DNA of 25,193 bases from a virus, in IMG/VR virus record IMGVR_UViG_3300021375_000149, positions 1-25,193 of that record; one strand, written 5' to 3'. The notes beneath the pieces were generated by a model. The model did no database searches. It saw only the letters and a program-made list of their open reading frames with translations, and was not told the DNA's origin. Made by a program: the position numbers and the translations under genes. Below, in pieces: positions 8,085-15,301 of the stretch. Position 1 is the first letter of the stretch, and every line of letters begins with the position of its first letter.

Positions 8085-9209
8085 TTATTTAAGTTTTTGA
8101 TTTAATTTAACAATCATTTTAGCTTCATTATCTGATAATTCTTTAGCTCTTTCAATACTTCTAAATTCTTGTGCGAATCTAAATATATCATCATCTAACA
8201 TTTTATCTAAGTAATCAAAGAATTCTGTTTTCATTTTAAAGAACATACCATTTGGGTCAATTTCTTTATAACAATCCGATTCTTGCCATATCATTGGAGT
8301 ACCATTCATCATACAATCAGTACCACTAACACTCCAACCATAATTGGTTTGCCTCATCTGTACACCAACTTTACATTGTTGTAACCTCTGATAATATTCA
8401 TGTTTAGGTGATTTGGAGTTATCAATCCAAGTTTCAGGCGATTTACCAGTTAATTGTGGAACCCAAACAGTAAAATCATCTCTTCTCTTTCTGTATTCTC
8501 TCATCAATTCTATAAATCGAGGGTAACCTTTGTATGCAGCTGCCCTATGATTGAATACAATTATATTTCGTTTTTCAGATGATGGTTTATCAACTATTAA
8601 TTTATTAGGTAATCCTAAATTCCAAACAGTAAGAATATCATCTAACTTTTTTACGAAATTATCATTGAATATATCTTTAGCTTGTTCTAATATTCTACTC
8701 TTCTGGTCTTGTGTATTAACATAACAAGTATCCATCTGAGATACACCTAATAATTCTATTGGTAACCATAACCACTTAGCTTTACCTGGTCTTCTATCAA
8801 CACCATTAGCTGTTTTAGATTCCCACCAATGACAATAACCTATAATTTTGGTATCGATATTATTTTTATATCTACCAACTTGAGGCCAATCAGGTAAATG
8901 AGAATATATAACATCATATTCAACATCTTTCATTAACTTAATAAAATCAGGTGGAAATGCTCTTTGATTCATCATATCACCTGAAAATGGAAGGATGTGT
9001 TGTTTTACATTTTCTAAGTTTAGTTTCTTAACGGGTTTTGGTAAGATTACATTCCAAAAGAAATCACCAACATTATCTAATGCAATAATGTGGTTGTATA
9101 ATACATCTACAAATGAATCCTTTTCGATGTTAGAAGCATTGGTGATATTAGGTATCACCAATACTTTTCTAGCATCTTTGTAATCAACTTTTACATTCCA
9201 AAAACTCAT
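8085..9209 (-). CDS. GT-B type glycosyltransferase (GT4-like)
   Basis: 374 aa. The N-terminal half has alternating strands and helices (VLVIPNITN 16-24, YDVIYSHLPDWPQVGRY 98-114, KIIGYCHWWE 121-130). The C-terminal half starts with IIVFNHRAAAYKGYPRF (216-232), the strand-loop pattern that opens the nucleotide-sugar domain of GT4 enzymes, and has GWSVSGTDCMMNGTPMI (291-307), in the place of the E-x7-E donor-binding region. It should transfer a sugar from a nucleotide donor; the acceptor is unknown. It lies between the DUF262-HNH gene (TAATG overlap) and the polymerase, which makes a DNA-base glycosyltransferase plausible, since T4 alpha- and beta-glucosyltransferases are also GT-B; host-surface or virion targets are alternatives. 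No transmembrane segment or signal peptide is present. Confidence 0.72.
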   Translation of the reverse strand: MSFWNVKVDYKDARKVLVIPNITNASNIEKDSFVDVLYNHIIALDNVGDFFWNVILPKPVKKLNLENVKQHILPFSGDMMNQRAFPPDFIKLMKDVEYDVIYSHLPDWPQVGRYKNNIDTKIIGYCHWWESKTANGVDRRPGKAKWLWLPIELLGVSQMDTCYVNTQDQKSRILEQAKDIFNDNFVKKLDDILTVWNLGLPNKLIVDKPSSEKRNIIVFNHRAAAYKGYPRFIELMREYRKRRDDFTVWVPQLTGKSPETWIDNSKSPKHEYYQRLQQCKVGVQMRQTNYGWSVSGTDCMMNGTPMIWQESDCYKEIDPNGMFFKMKTEFFDYLDKMLDDDIFRFAQEFRSIERAKELSDNEAKMIVKLNQKLK

Positions 9210-10801
9210 TAAGCTACTAATTGTTTTTGTTTAAACGATTCACACCATTTAGAAAAATCTTCACTACTCATAGTTGATTTTTTTCTGTTAACTTCATGTG
9301 TGGTAACTATTAGATTATGGTATTCAGTAACACCACCTGCCTTAATTCCTTTACTTCTTGGAATTTTGTGGTCTCCAACCAAAACTTTAATCTTATCCTT
9401 CAATGATACTCCAGTAAAAGGACAAATCCAATCTTGTTCTTTAGCCTTTCTCATAATATCATCCTTCTTAAATGATTTTCTTGGGTCTAATTCTACAACA
9501 CCCCATTGTTCAAGTTCATCAACTTTATCTAAAACTTTAACAATGGTTTCAAGTGCGTTTTTATTTTTACCATTAAATGAGGCAGATATTGGTCCCATTT
9601 GTTTTCCATTATACTGAGTTTCATTCATATATAGTTTGTTAGTCTCACAATTCCAATCATCATAAATTTGTAAAAACTTTTCTACATAAACAGATTCAAT
9701 CATATTTTCATATTGTTGAAACATTTCGTAACCATAGTGAGTTAGAATCAAACTAAACATAGATGTTAGCTTATTTCTTCTATCATTCGGAAATATTTTT
9801 ATGACCTTAGATGAAAAATCAATCAATGGTTTTATTTCTTTTTGATATTCACTTTTCCATTTTGTTTCATTTGAAAAAATACCATTTTCTTGCTCATCTT
9901 TAACCCATTGTGTATGTTTAGGTTGAGATATACCATTTTTCCAACCATTGTAATACATAAAAATTAACTGAGAAACCCATTCGTCTACTTCCATTCTTCC
10001 AGATAAATTTATCTTTGGCATGTATGTCAAAAATTCTTTTTTAGAATCTGATTTAGACCTGTGAAGGAAGTGTGTAGATTTGTGTGAAGATTCGTAGGGT
10101 CTTGCTAATTCTCTAACATAAGATGAAAAGTGCCCTCTAACAGCGTTTCTAATTTCTTGTGCTTTCATATCGTTAACATTATTTAAAACATTAACAAATA
10201 AATCAGCAGTTTCATCATCAGATATATTATCATACCAAAAGCAATTGATTTGATAATCCATAAGTAATGAATGTATAGCTGAGTATTTAACTCTCAATTC
10301 TTCAAAAGATTTACCACTTATATCAACACCATTTACTGGTGGTATGTTTCCAACAACAAACTCACCATTTACAAAATCTATTGGAGAGGATGCTCTTTGC
10401 CTTCCATCAATATTTTCAATTTCAATATGAGTTACACCATTTGTTTCGTGTCTAACGATTCTTAAATGTAGAGGTGGAATTTTTTTGAATCCGTTTGAGA
10501 AAATAGTTTCCATAATGGCTTGCTTCCATTCAGTAGATGCAACTTTTTCTCTTTGATATTCTCTAGCCCCATGATTAAAAGATACTCCAGTTTGGGGTTG
10601 GGAAAGAAAATCAATTGATACTTTACCATCAAAAGAAATCGATTCATTGGTTTTGATAGTATTAACATAACTTAGAATTTCACTTGAAGTTACTGTTGGT
10701 TGTTGTGTTCTTATTTCATCTAAAGTTTTTAGATAAAATTCTTCGTAATGTGTAGGTTGGCTACTATTGTTCACCAAATCTACGTTTTTATTATTTGTCA
10801 T
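9209..10801 (-). CDS. DUF262 (ParB-like fold) protein with C-terminal HNH nuclease domain
   Basis: 530 aa. The N-terminal domain carries IDGRQR (131-136), matching the DGQQR-type signature of DUF262/ParB-like domains, followed by FVNVLNNVNDMKAQEIRNAV (202-221), the N-x-x-x-x-x-x-x-E-I segment usual after it. A helical middle follows. The C-terminus has CPFTG (460-464), VGDHKIPRSKGIKAGG (475-490) with the D477-H478 pair, HNLIVT (495-500) and N505, an HNH/beta-beta-alpha-metal nuclease. DUF262-HNH architecture is shared with GmrSD-type (type IV) enzymes that cut modified DNA, and with other conflict proteins. Here it could attack host or rival phage DNA. It has its own promoter (10908-10938) and a leader with two inverted repeats, so it looks separately controlled; translation is coupled to the glycosyltransferase gene. 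Confidence 0.8.
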   Translation of the reverse strand: MTNNKNVDLVNNSSQPTHYEEFYLKTLDEIRTQQPTVTSSEILSYVNTIKTNESISFDGKVSIDFLSQPQTGVSFNHGAREYQREKVASTEWKQAIMETIFSNGFKKIPPLHLRIVRHETNGVTHIEIENIDGRQRASSPIDFVNGEFVVGNIPPVNGVDISGKSFEELRVKYSAIHSLLMDYQINCFWYDNISDDETADLFVNVLNNVNDMKAQEIRNAVRGHFSSYVRELARPYESSHKSTHFLHRSKSDSKKEFLTYMPKINLSGRMEVDEWVSQLIFMYYNGWKNGISQPKHTQWVKDEQENGIFSNETKWKSEYQKEIKPLIDFSSKVIKIFPNDRRNKLTSMFSLILTHYGYEMFQQYENMIESVYVEKFLQIYDDWNCETNKLYMNETQYNGKQMGPISASFNGKNKNALETIVKVLDKVDELEQWGVVELDPRKSFKKDDIMRKAKEQDWICPFTGVSLKDKIKVLVGDHKIPRSKGIKAGGVTEYHNLIVTTHEVNRKKSTMSSEDFSKWCESFKQKQLVA

Positions 10802-10814
10802 AATTTTAAATTTT

Positions 10815-10854
10815 GAATGTATCTTAGTTTACAAATTGTAAACTCCGTACATTC
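10815..10854 (-). promoter_or_regulatory. 40-nt nested inverted repeat in the leader of the DUF262-HNH gene
   Basis: Inner perfect palindrome with 9-nt arms AGTTTACAA (10826-10834) and TTGTAAACT (10836-10844) around one base. Outer arms GAATGTA (10815-10821) and TACATTC (10848-10854) pair across an unpaired TCTT/CCG. As RNA it could form a 7-bp lower stem, an internal loop, and an upper 7-bp stem with a 5-nt loop, ending about 14 nt before the start codon. It has no U-run. As DNA it looks like a dimeric repressor site. Confidence 0.6.
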
Positions 10855-10879
10855 TCGTTAAATTAATTTTAGACCATTT

Positions 10880-10900
10880 AAAGAGGTTATCTATCTCTTT
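10880..10900 (-). promoter_or_regulatory. Second hairpin at the 5' end of the DUF262-HNH leader
   Basis: 6-bp inverted repeat AAAGAG (10880-10885) and CTCTTT (10895-10900) with a 9-nt loop. It sits right at the expected transcription start (about 7 nt after the -7 box), so it would be an early transcript hairpin or an operator over the start site. Confidence 0.4.
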
Positions 10901-10907
10901 TACTTTG

Positions 10908-10938
10908 TAAAGATACGAAATCTTTTTTAATTATCAAA
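10908..10938 (-). promoter_or_regulatory. Bacteroidota-type promoter for DUF262-HNH, glycosyltransferase and polymerase
   Basis: -33 TTTG at 10935-10938, a 19-nt spacer, TTCG next to the -7 box, and -7 TATCTTTA at 10908-10915. It lies in the 143-nt gap after the Mom-like gene and leaves a leader of about 100 nt, the longest in the window. Confidence 0.7.
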
Positions 10939-10944
10939 ATTTTT

Positions 10945-11739
10945 TTACCAAAAATTTACTTTATTTTCTGCTTCGATAGTTTTATAGTGTTCTATCTTTG
11001 GTAAATAATCTTCTAAGTTCTTTGGATAAGGATAAACTTTGTGTTTCAATTTTGATTTCAACTTCTTAGTTTCTCCTTTAGTTTGACCTAATATCTGAAT
11101 GTATCTATTCTTAGGTGCTTCTTTCTTTCTCCAAAATTCTTTATAACCATCTTTACCAACTGCCTCTTTTAGTTTTTCAATATTATGTGAACCCCATTTG
11201 GAAAATACAGTTCTTGAATGTATCCACTTATAAGGGTCTTTAGTTAATGATATACCAAAGTTTGGCATCAGTTGTATTTGTGATGTATCTTGGAATAACC
11301 AATTCGTTGCTTGGTAGATTCCTCCAAGATGTCCTTGTTCTGAATCAGAATAAGAAATCAACATCTTTATATTAGGTGCATTTTCTTTTAACCACTTAAA
11401 CGATTGCCCCATTGAGTATGATTCTACATTAGAACCGTAACCATCATGTATAAAGAGACGTGTGAGTTCTAAACACTCATCTTTACCCAATCCATCAACT
11501 ACTGAGGTTACTGCTGACCTACCTACGGGATAACCATAAATAAGACACCCTATGAGTTGTTCTGTGTTACCCAACACATCTTTGGTATCGGATTCATAGA
11601 ATACACCAAGAGCATATCTACACATTGAAAATGCGTGTGTATAATGATACTTTACAATCATATCTTTACCAGCTGCTTTACTGATTTCTCTGATTGTAAT
11701 TTTGGATGTATCTACATAATGTTTACCTTCCTCTTTCAT
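10945..11739 (-). CDS. Mom-like GNAT-fold DNA modification protein
   Basis: 264 aa. The central part reads CLELTRLFIHDGYGSNVESY (88-107), then a segment through MLISYSDSEQGHLGGIYQATNW (about 126-147). This order, E-L-[TS]-R-L / G-x-N-x-E-S / hydrophobic-S-Y-[SA]-D / G-H-x-G-x-I-Y-Q-A-x-N, is the pattern of Mom-related proteins, which belong to the GNAT acyltransferase fold; phage Mu Mom turns adenine in DNA into a carbamoylmethyl derivative. The YHYTHAF and YALGVFYE segments near the N-terminus also fit. The gene begins with an ATGA overlap with the helix-turn-helix gene, and is followed by the promoter of the DUF262-HNH gene. Likely function: base modification of phage DNA that protects it from nucleases. 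The exact chemistry cannot be inferred. Confidence 0.68.
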   Translation of the reverse strand: MKEEGKHYVDTSKITIREISKAAGKDMIVKYHYTHAFSMCRYALGVFYESDTKDVLGNTEQLIGCLIYGYPVGRSAVTSVVDGLGKDECLELTRLFIHDGYGSNVESYSMGQSFKWLKENAPNIKMLISYSDSEQGHLGGIYQATNWLFQDTSQIQLMPNFGISLTKDPYKWIHSRTVFSKWGSHNIEKLKEAVGKDGYKEFWRKKEAPKNRYIQILGQTKGETKKLKSKLKHKVYPYPKNLEDYLPKIEHYKTIEAENKVNFW

Positions 11740-11939
11740 AAACTACCACTCCAAAATTCATTTAGATGTTGCCAAGTTTTATTTTTAACAATCTTAACTA
11801 CGTTGGCAGGTGATACTTTATTATTACGAGCTATAACTCTTATGTTACGATGTCCCATTCTCCAAAGTTTTCTGATATCTAAAACTTGTTCATCAGTTAA
11901 CTTTGCCGATGGATGTGTTTGTCCTCTTCGTATTGGCAT
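11736..11939 (-). CDS. Small helix-turn-helix DNA-binding protein
   Basis: 67 aa from ATG 11939. The pattern HPSAKLTDEQVLDIRKLW (9-26), then RNIRVIARNNKVSPANV, then KIVKNKTWQHL (51-61) is the helix-turn-helix module (KLT.eqv..Ir.l...G.....iA..~.Vs...v..I..~.tW) commonly found at the C-terminus of phage HNH homing endonucleases. Here it stands alone with no nuclease domain. It overlaps the exonuclease stop by one base (TAATG) and the Mom-like start by four (ATGA), so it is firmly built into the operon. It may be a regulator, a DNA-targeting partner of the Mom-like enzyme, or the relic of a homing nuclease. A longer frame from TTG 11978 would overlap the exonuclease and is less likely. Confidence 0.7.
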   Translation of the reverse strand: MPIRRGQTHPSAKLTDEQVLDIRKLWRMGHRNIRVIARNNKVSPANVVKIVKNKTWQHLNEFWSGSL

Positions 11940-12994
11940 TAATCTGTAATTAAATTTCCAAAGGTTGTTTTTAACCAATCATTGATATCACCAAATGCAC
12001 CAGTTACTTTATATTTTAAAATAACTTTCATAAAATCCATTTTGTTTAATGGAGTTATAGGTTCATTAAATCTATCTAAGGTATTCATTTTAATAGTACC
12101 ACTAATATCAACATCATCTAATTGCATCAATTCTCTATTAAGTAAAATTTGATTTTTAGATTCTATGATATCTTTGTATATTTTAATCTTTCCTTTAGTT
12201 TCATCTATCTTTTCTTCAGCCAACCTTAGTAAATCATCAACTTCTAATTTTACATCTTCTGTAATTTCAGGAAATCTCTTTACTACTGTTTTTATACCAC
12301 ATCCATATACACCAGGAATATTATCTGATTTATCACCATCCAATACTCTGTATAATAAAAGATTCTTTGATTCTATACCAAATTCTTCTTTTACCATAGA
12401 TTTGTTGTACATTTTCTTTTTGGTAGGTGACCAAACAATGGTTGTATCATCAACTAATTGAAGGAAATCTTTATCAGTTGACATAATCACTGCTTGTTCA
12501 TCTTCTTTTAAAAGTGTAGTAGAGATATAAGCCATGATATCATCGGCTTCAACACCATCATATATCATAGTTGTAAGAGGAAGTTTATCTAACATTTCGT
12601 TTAACCAAACGAACTGTCTTTTCATAGATTCTCTTTCATCCTCATCGTTCATCATATCAGCGTATGCTCGATTTACTCTAAGTTTGTTCTTATCTCGTTG
12701 TGCTTTATATCCACTAAATTTCTTTTTACGAGAAGTAGAACCACCCTTTCCATCAAATACAACAACAACACGAGTCGGTTGAGTTTGTCTGATTGCATAC
12801 CCTATTGATTTAAGTACACCTGTTACTCCTGCAACATGGTCTCCATTATCATTCATAGTTGGTATTGATGACCAACATCTGATAAAGGTATTTAACCCAT
12901 CGATAATAAGTACACGAGAATTCTTGTGTTTATCGATATTTTGGGTTCTATCAGTTTCAACTGACTCTAAAATGTTCTTGTATAATTGCTTCAT
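11939..12994 (-). CDS. rnh: 5'-3' exonuclease / RNase H (FEN family)
   Basis: 351 aa, near T4 RNase H (305 aa) and the PolI 5'-nuclease domain. Acidic metal-binding residues typical of the family are visible: D32 (LIIDGLN), D81 (VVFDGKGG), EADD (149-152), and STDKD (172-176). The helix-3-turn-helix DNA-binding motif LDGDKSDNIPGVYGCGIKT spans 218-236. It should remove RNA primers and 5' flaps from lagging-strand fragments and process recombination intermediates. The ATG at 12994 overlaps the stop of the preceding 76-aa gene (ATGA), and its stop overlaps the next start (TAATG), so it is translated within the SSB-RecA operon. Confidence 0.92.
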   Translation of the reverse strand: MKQLYKNILESVETDRTQNIDKHKNSRVLIIDGLNTFIRCWSSIPTMNDNGDHVAGVTGVLKSIGYAIRQTQPTRVVVVFDGKGGSTSRKKKFSGYKAQRDKNKLRVNRAYADMMNDEDERESMKRQFVWLNEMLDKLPLTTMIYDGVEADDIMAYISTTLLKEDEQAVIMSTDKDFLQLVDDTTIVWSPTKKKMYNKSMVKEEFGIESKNLLLYRVLDGDKSDNIPGVYGCGIKTVVKRFPEITEDVKLEVDDLLRLAEEKIDETKGKIKIYKDIIESKNQILLNRELMQLDDVDISGTIKMNTLDRFNEPITPLNKMDFMKVILKYKVTGAFGDINDWLKTTFGNLITD

Positions 12995-13221
12995 GTAAGA
13001 AGTTCTTTGCTTGGTTCTTGGTTTTCATAATATTCTAATGCTTCTAATCTATCTAATGCGCCAGATAGAAGTTCTAATGCTTCTTCGGCGTTTTTATAGA
13101 AATCTTCAGTAGAATGGTCACCAATACCAACAGCCTTCTTATCTAATAAGTCGAGAGATAATAGTGCCTTAGCTTTATCAGCTTCGGCACTTTTTCTCAA
13201 CATAGTAATTAATTTACTCAT
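12991..13221 (-). CDS. Conserved small acidic phage protein, 76 aa
   Basis: Function not recognised. The protein looks helical: a first helix with KSAEADKAKALLSLDLL (10-26), a conserved-looking turn KKAVGIGDHSTEDFY (28-42), and a second helix NAEEALELLSGALDRLEALEYY (44-65). I have the impression that small proteins with this VGIGDHS turn recur near recombination genes of marine T4-like phages, but cannot confirm it. It lies one nucleotide after the recombinase stop and overlaps the exonuclease start by four bases, which points to a role with those enzymes. Confidence 0.75.
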   Translation of the reverse strand: MSKLITMLRKSAEADKAKALLSLDLLDKKAVGIGDHSTEDFYKNAEEALELLSGALDRLEALEYYENQEPSKELLT

Positions 13222-13222
13222 G

Positions 13223-14350
13223 TTATTCTGGTATTAAATTAGGGTCATGTACTACTGAATCAATATCCTTGGTATTGGTATCTGATTTATATTGTAAGAT
13301 TTGTACTTCACATATCTTTTTATAAATCTGTTCTCTAATTTCTTCTCTTTCTTCCATAATATCTATGAAATCTTTAGATTGAAATTTAAGTTCTTCACCA
13401 GTATCAGTATCAATATAAGTGTACCATGCACCCGCTTGTTTTACTAATTTATTATCTTTCATTACCTTTAACCACGAACCGTAGTTATCGATACCTCTAT
13501 CGAAGTAGATTTCAAAGTCAGTTGAACGTAATGGAGGACCCATTCTATTCTTAACTACTTGACATCTTACTTTCATACCAACAATCTTATCATTACCACC
13601 AATCTTCATTTTGATTTGACCAGCACCCTTCAATCTCAATCTTACAGAGGCATGGAAAGCAAGAGCTTTACCACCCGAAGTAGTCCATGGGTCACCGAAC
13701 GGCATAGCGTTCATCTTTTGTCTTAATTGGTTTGTGTAAACTAATAGAATTTTCTGTCTACCAATCATGTTGGTTATTTTCCTCATCGCTTTCGAGATGA
13801 TGATTGCTTTATCAGTAGCGTAACCATCTTTACCATAATCAGATGCAAGTTCAGCGGATGTTGATGCTGCTGCAACTGAATCTGTTACGATAGTTACTAA
13901 TCTATCTTTTGAAGTTTCTCGAACCTTTTCAATAATTGTTTCAGTCATATCAAAGATTTGTTCAACTGAATCTGCTGATACATAAAGAAGTTTAGAAACA
14001 TCCACACCGATAGCTTCTAAAAATTCTCTACTTACTGCAGTTTCAGTATCAATCAATACTGCAACACCACCTTGCTTTTGTGTTTCTGCAAGGAGGTGAG
14101 CTGATACCAATGATTTACCTGATTGTTCGAGACCTGTTATTTCAACGATTCTACCAACTGGCAATCCACCATAAGGGCGGTTAGAAATTGCTACATCTAA
14201 CATAGCACATCCAGTCGATACCCATCCATCTACATTTGTAGGTGCACTGTCATCATCGAGGAAGAATGCAACTTTGTTATCTTTAGCTTGTTTGTTAAGT
14301 TCACCCGCCAGAATATCTGCCAAGTCTACTTCTTGTTTCTTTTTTGCCAT
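13223..14350 (-). CDS. uvsX: RecA/UvsX-type recombinase
   Basis: ATP-dependent strand-exchange protein for recombination-dependent replication and repair, 375 aa. Walker A is GLEQSGKS (73-80), Walker B VTIVTDSVAA (152-161). Loop 2 begins TNQLRQK (206-212) and continues MPFGDPWTTSGGKAL (216-230), then HASVRLRL. The TNQ..., TTSGG.AL...ASVRL pattern is nearer to bacterial RecA than to T4 UvsX, as is common in marine T4-like phages. The basic N-terminus (MAKKKQE) and the acidic C-terminus are also usual. It follows the single-stranded DNA-binding protein by 10 nt, so the filament-forming proteins are made together. The identity as a RecA-family recombinase is secure; only the symbol is a convention. 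Confidence 0.94.
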   Translation of the reverse strand: MAKKKQEVDLADILAGELNKQAKDNKVAFFLDDDSAPTNVDGWVSTGCAMLDVAISNRPYGGLPVGRIVEITGLEQSGKSLVSAHLLAETQKQGGVAVLIDTETAVSREFLEAIGVDVSKLLYVSADSVEQIFDMTETIIEKVRETSKDRLVTIVTDSVAAASTSAELASDYGKDGYATDKAIIISKAMRKITNMIGRQKILLVYTNQLRQKMNAMPFGDPWTTSGGKALAFHASVRLRLKGAGQIKMKIGGNDKIVGMKVRCQVVKNRMGPPLRSTDFEIYFDRGIDNYGSWLKVMKDNKLVKQAGAWYTYIDTDTGEELKFQSKDFIDIMEEREEIREQIYKKICEVQILQYKSDTNTKDIDSVVHDPNLIPE

Positions 14351-14360
14351 TTAATTTGGT

Positions 14361-15182
14361 TTAGTTGTTGAATAAGTCATCAAATGCTGCTGCTACATCA
14401 TCGGTTTTCTTTTCTGATGTTGTAGGAGCCGCTGCTACTGGAGCAGGTGTTTTAGCCTCTGCTTGTGCAGCTGGTTTAGATGGAGTAGATAAAACCTCTT
14501 GAGATGCTGAACTTTGTTCACCTTCTGCTGTTGGGTTTAACCATCCTTCTAATACTGATTTTAATTCATCATAAGATAATTCAGAATATAAATCTGTAAT
14601 TTCAGTTTGATTTTCTAAGAAAGAAGTTGCATTTTTAGCATCTTCTGAAACTGCTGTTTCACTTGGTTTTACTCTAATAGTAGTAGTTGGATAAGTAGTT
14701 CCAGCTTCTTCTGCTGATTTATACTCAATTGTTAAATCTCTACCACTTGTTGGGTCAGTAATATCACCATAATCTGGATCAGCAATGTATCCAAGAATTT
14801 CTTGATATACAGTTTTACCAAATCCCCAAAATCTTACTCCTTCACCTTCTTCACCTCTTACAACAACAGGTACGAAAGTTCTCAACTTAGGCTCCATAGC
14901 CTTTGCTGCTTTCCAATCTTCTTTATCTCCCATTCTTTTTAGTTTATCCGCAAACTCTACAATAGGGTCTGGTCTACCAAATGATTGTGGTGATAAATAA
15001 GTTTTGTTGTTAATGTTGTAGTGAAAATACAATTCAATGAAAGGATTATCTTGATTGAATTTGTAAGGAACGATTCTTACTTGATGTTTTCCTGGAGTTG
15101 GTTTCCAAAGTGCATCTGATTTACGTTGTGTGTTTTGTAGTTTGTTCAGTCTACCTCTGATTGCGTTAATGTCTAAAGCCAT
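14361..15182 (-). CDS. 32: Single-stranded DNA-binding protein (gp32-like), no zinc-binding cysteines
   Basis: 273 aa. An N-terminal segment (1-25) rich in basic residues fits the self-assembly arm. The core follows: WKPTPGKHQVRIVPYKFN (26-43), ELYFHY (50-55), the FGRPDPIVEF segment (68-77), KLRTFVPVVVRGEE, and VRFWGFGKTVYQEIL. A low-complexity Ala/Pro/Ser linker (about 215-258) leads to the acidic tip DDVAAAFDDLFNN, the tail that in T4 gp32 contacts other replication proteins. The protein has no cysteine at all, so the zinc site of T4 gp32 is missing. It is the first gene of the operon with recA, exonuclease and the Mom-like gene, after a promoter at 15241-15272. A short palindrome TTAATTATTAA (15201-15211) lies in its leader. 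Confidence 0.9.
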   Translation of the reverse strand: MALDINAIRGRLNKLQNTQRKSDALWKPTPGKHQVRIVPYKFNQDNPFIELYFHYNINNKTYLSPQSFGRPDPIVEFADKLKRMGDKEDWKAAKAMEPKLRTFVPVVVRGEEGEGVRFWGFGKTVYQEILGYIADPDYGDITDPTSGRDLTIEYKSAEEAGTTYPTTTIRVKPSETAVSEDAKNATSFLENQTEITDLYSELSYDELKSVLEGWLNPTAEGEQSSASQEVLSTPSKPAAQAEAKTPAPVAAAPTTSEKKTDDVAAAFDDLFNN

Positions 15183-15240
15183 GATTTTTACCTTTTAGTG
15201 TTAATTATTAATTGTTTTATCGGTGTGTGTTTTATACATA

Positions 15241-15272
15241 TAAATATACGAAAATCGAAAAAACCACCGAAA
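15241..15272 (-). promoter_or_regulatory. Promoter for the SSB-recombinase operon
   Basis: -7 TATATTTA at 15241-15248 preceded by TTCG, and a -33 TTTC (one mismatch to TTTG) at 15269-15272 with a 20-nt spacer. It leaves a leader of about 50 nt before the SSB start. Confidence 0.55.
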
Positions 15273-15301
15273 AATCTTTCCAAAGTTCGTATTAATTTTT
15301 A

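Noticed and set aside
9300-9617. 105-aa open frame on the plus strand
   Set aside because: It is antisense to the HNH-encoding end of the DUF262-HNH gene, has no recognisable motif, and no other plus-strand gene exists in the window.
10462-10668. 68-aa open frame on the minus strand
   Set aside because: Out-of-frame shadow inside the DUF262-HNH gene with no separate promoter.
11940-11978. N-terminal extension of the helix-turn-helix gene from a TTG
   Set aside because: It would overlap the exonuclease by 40 nt, while the ATG at 11939 forms the TAATG overlap typical of this genome.
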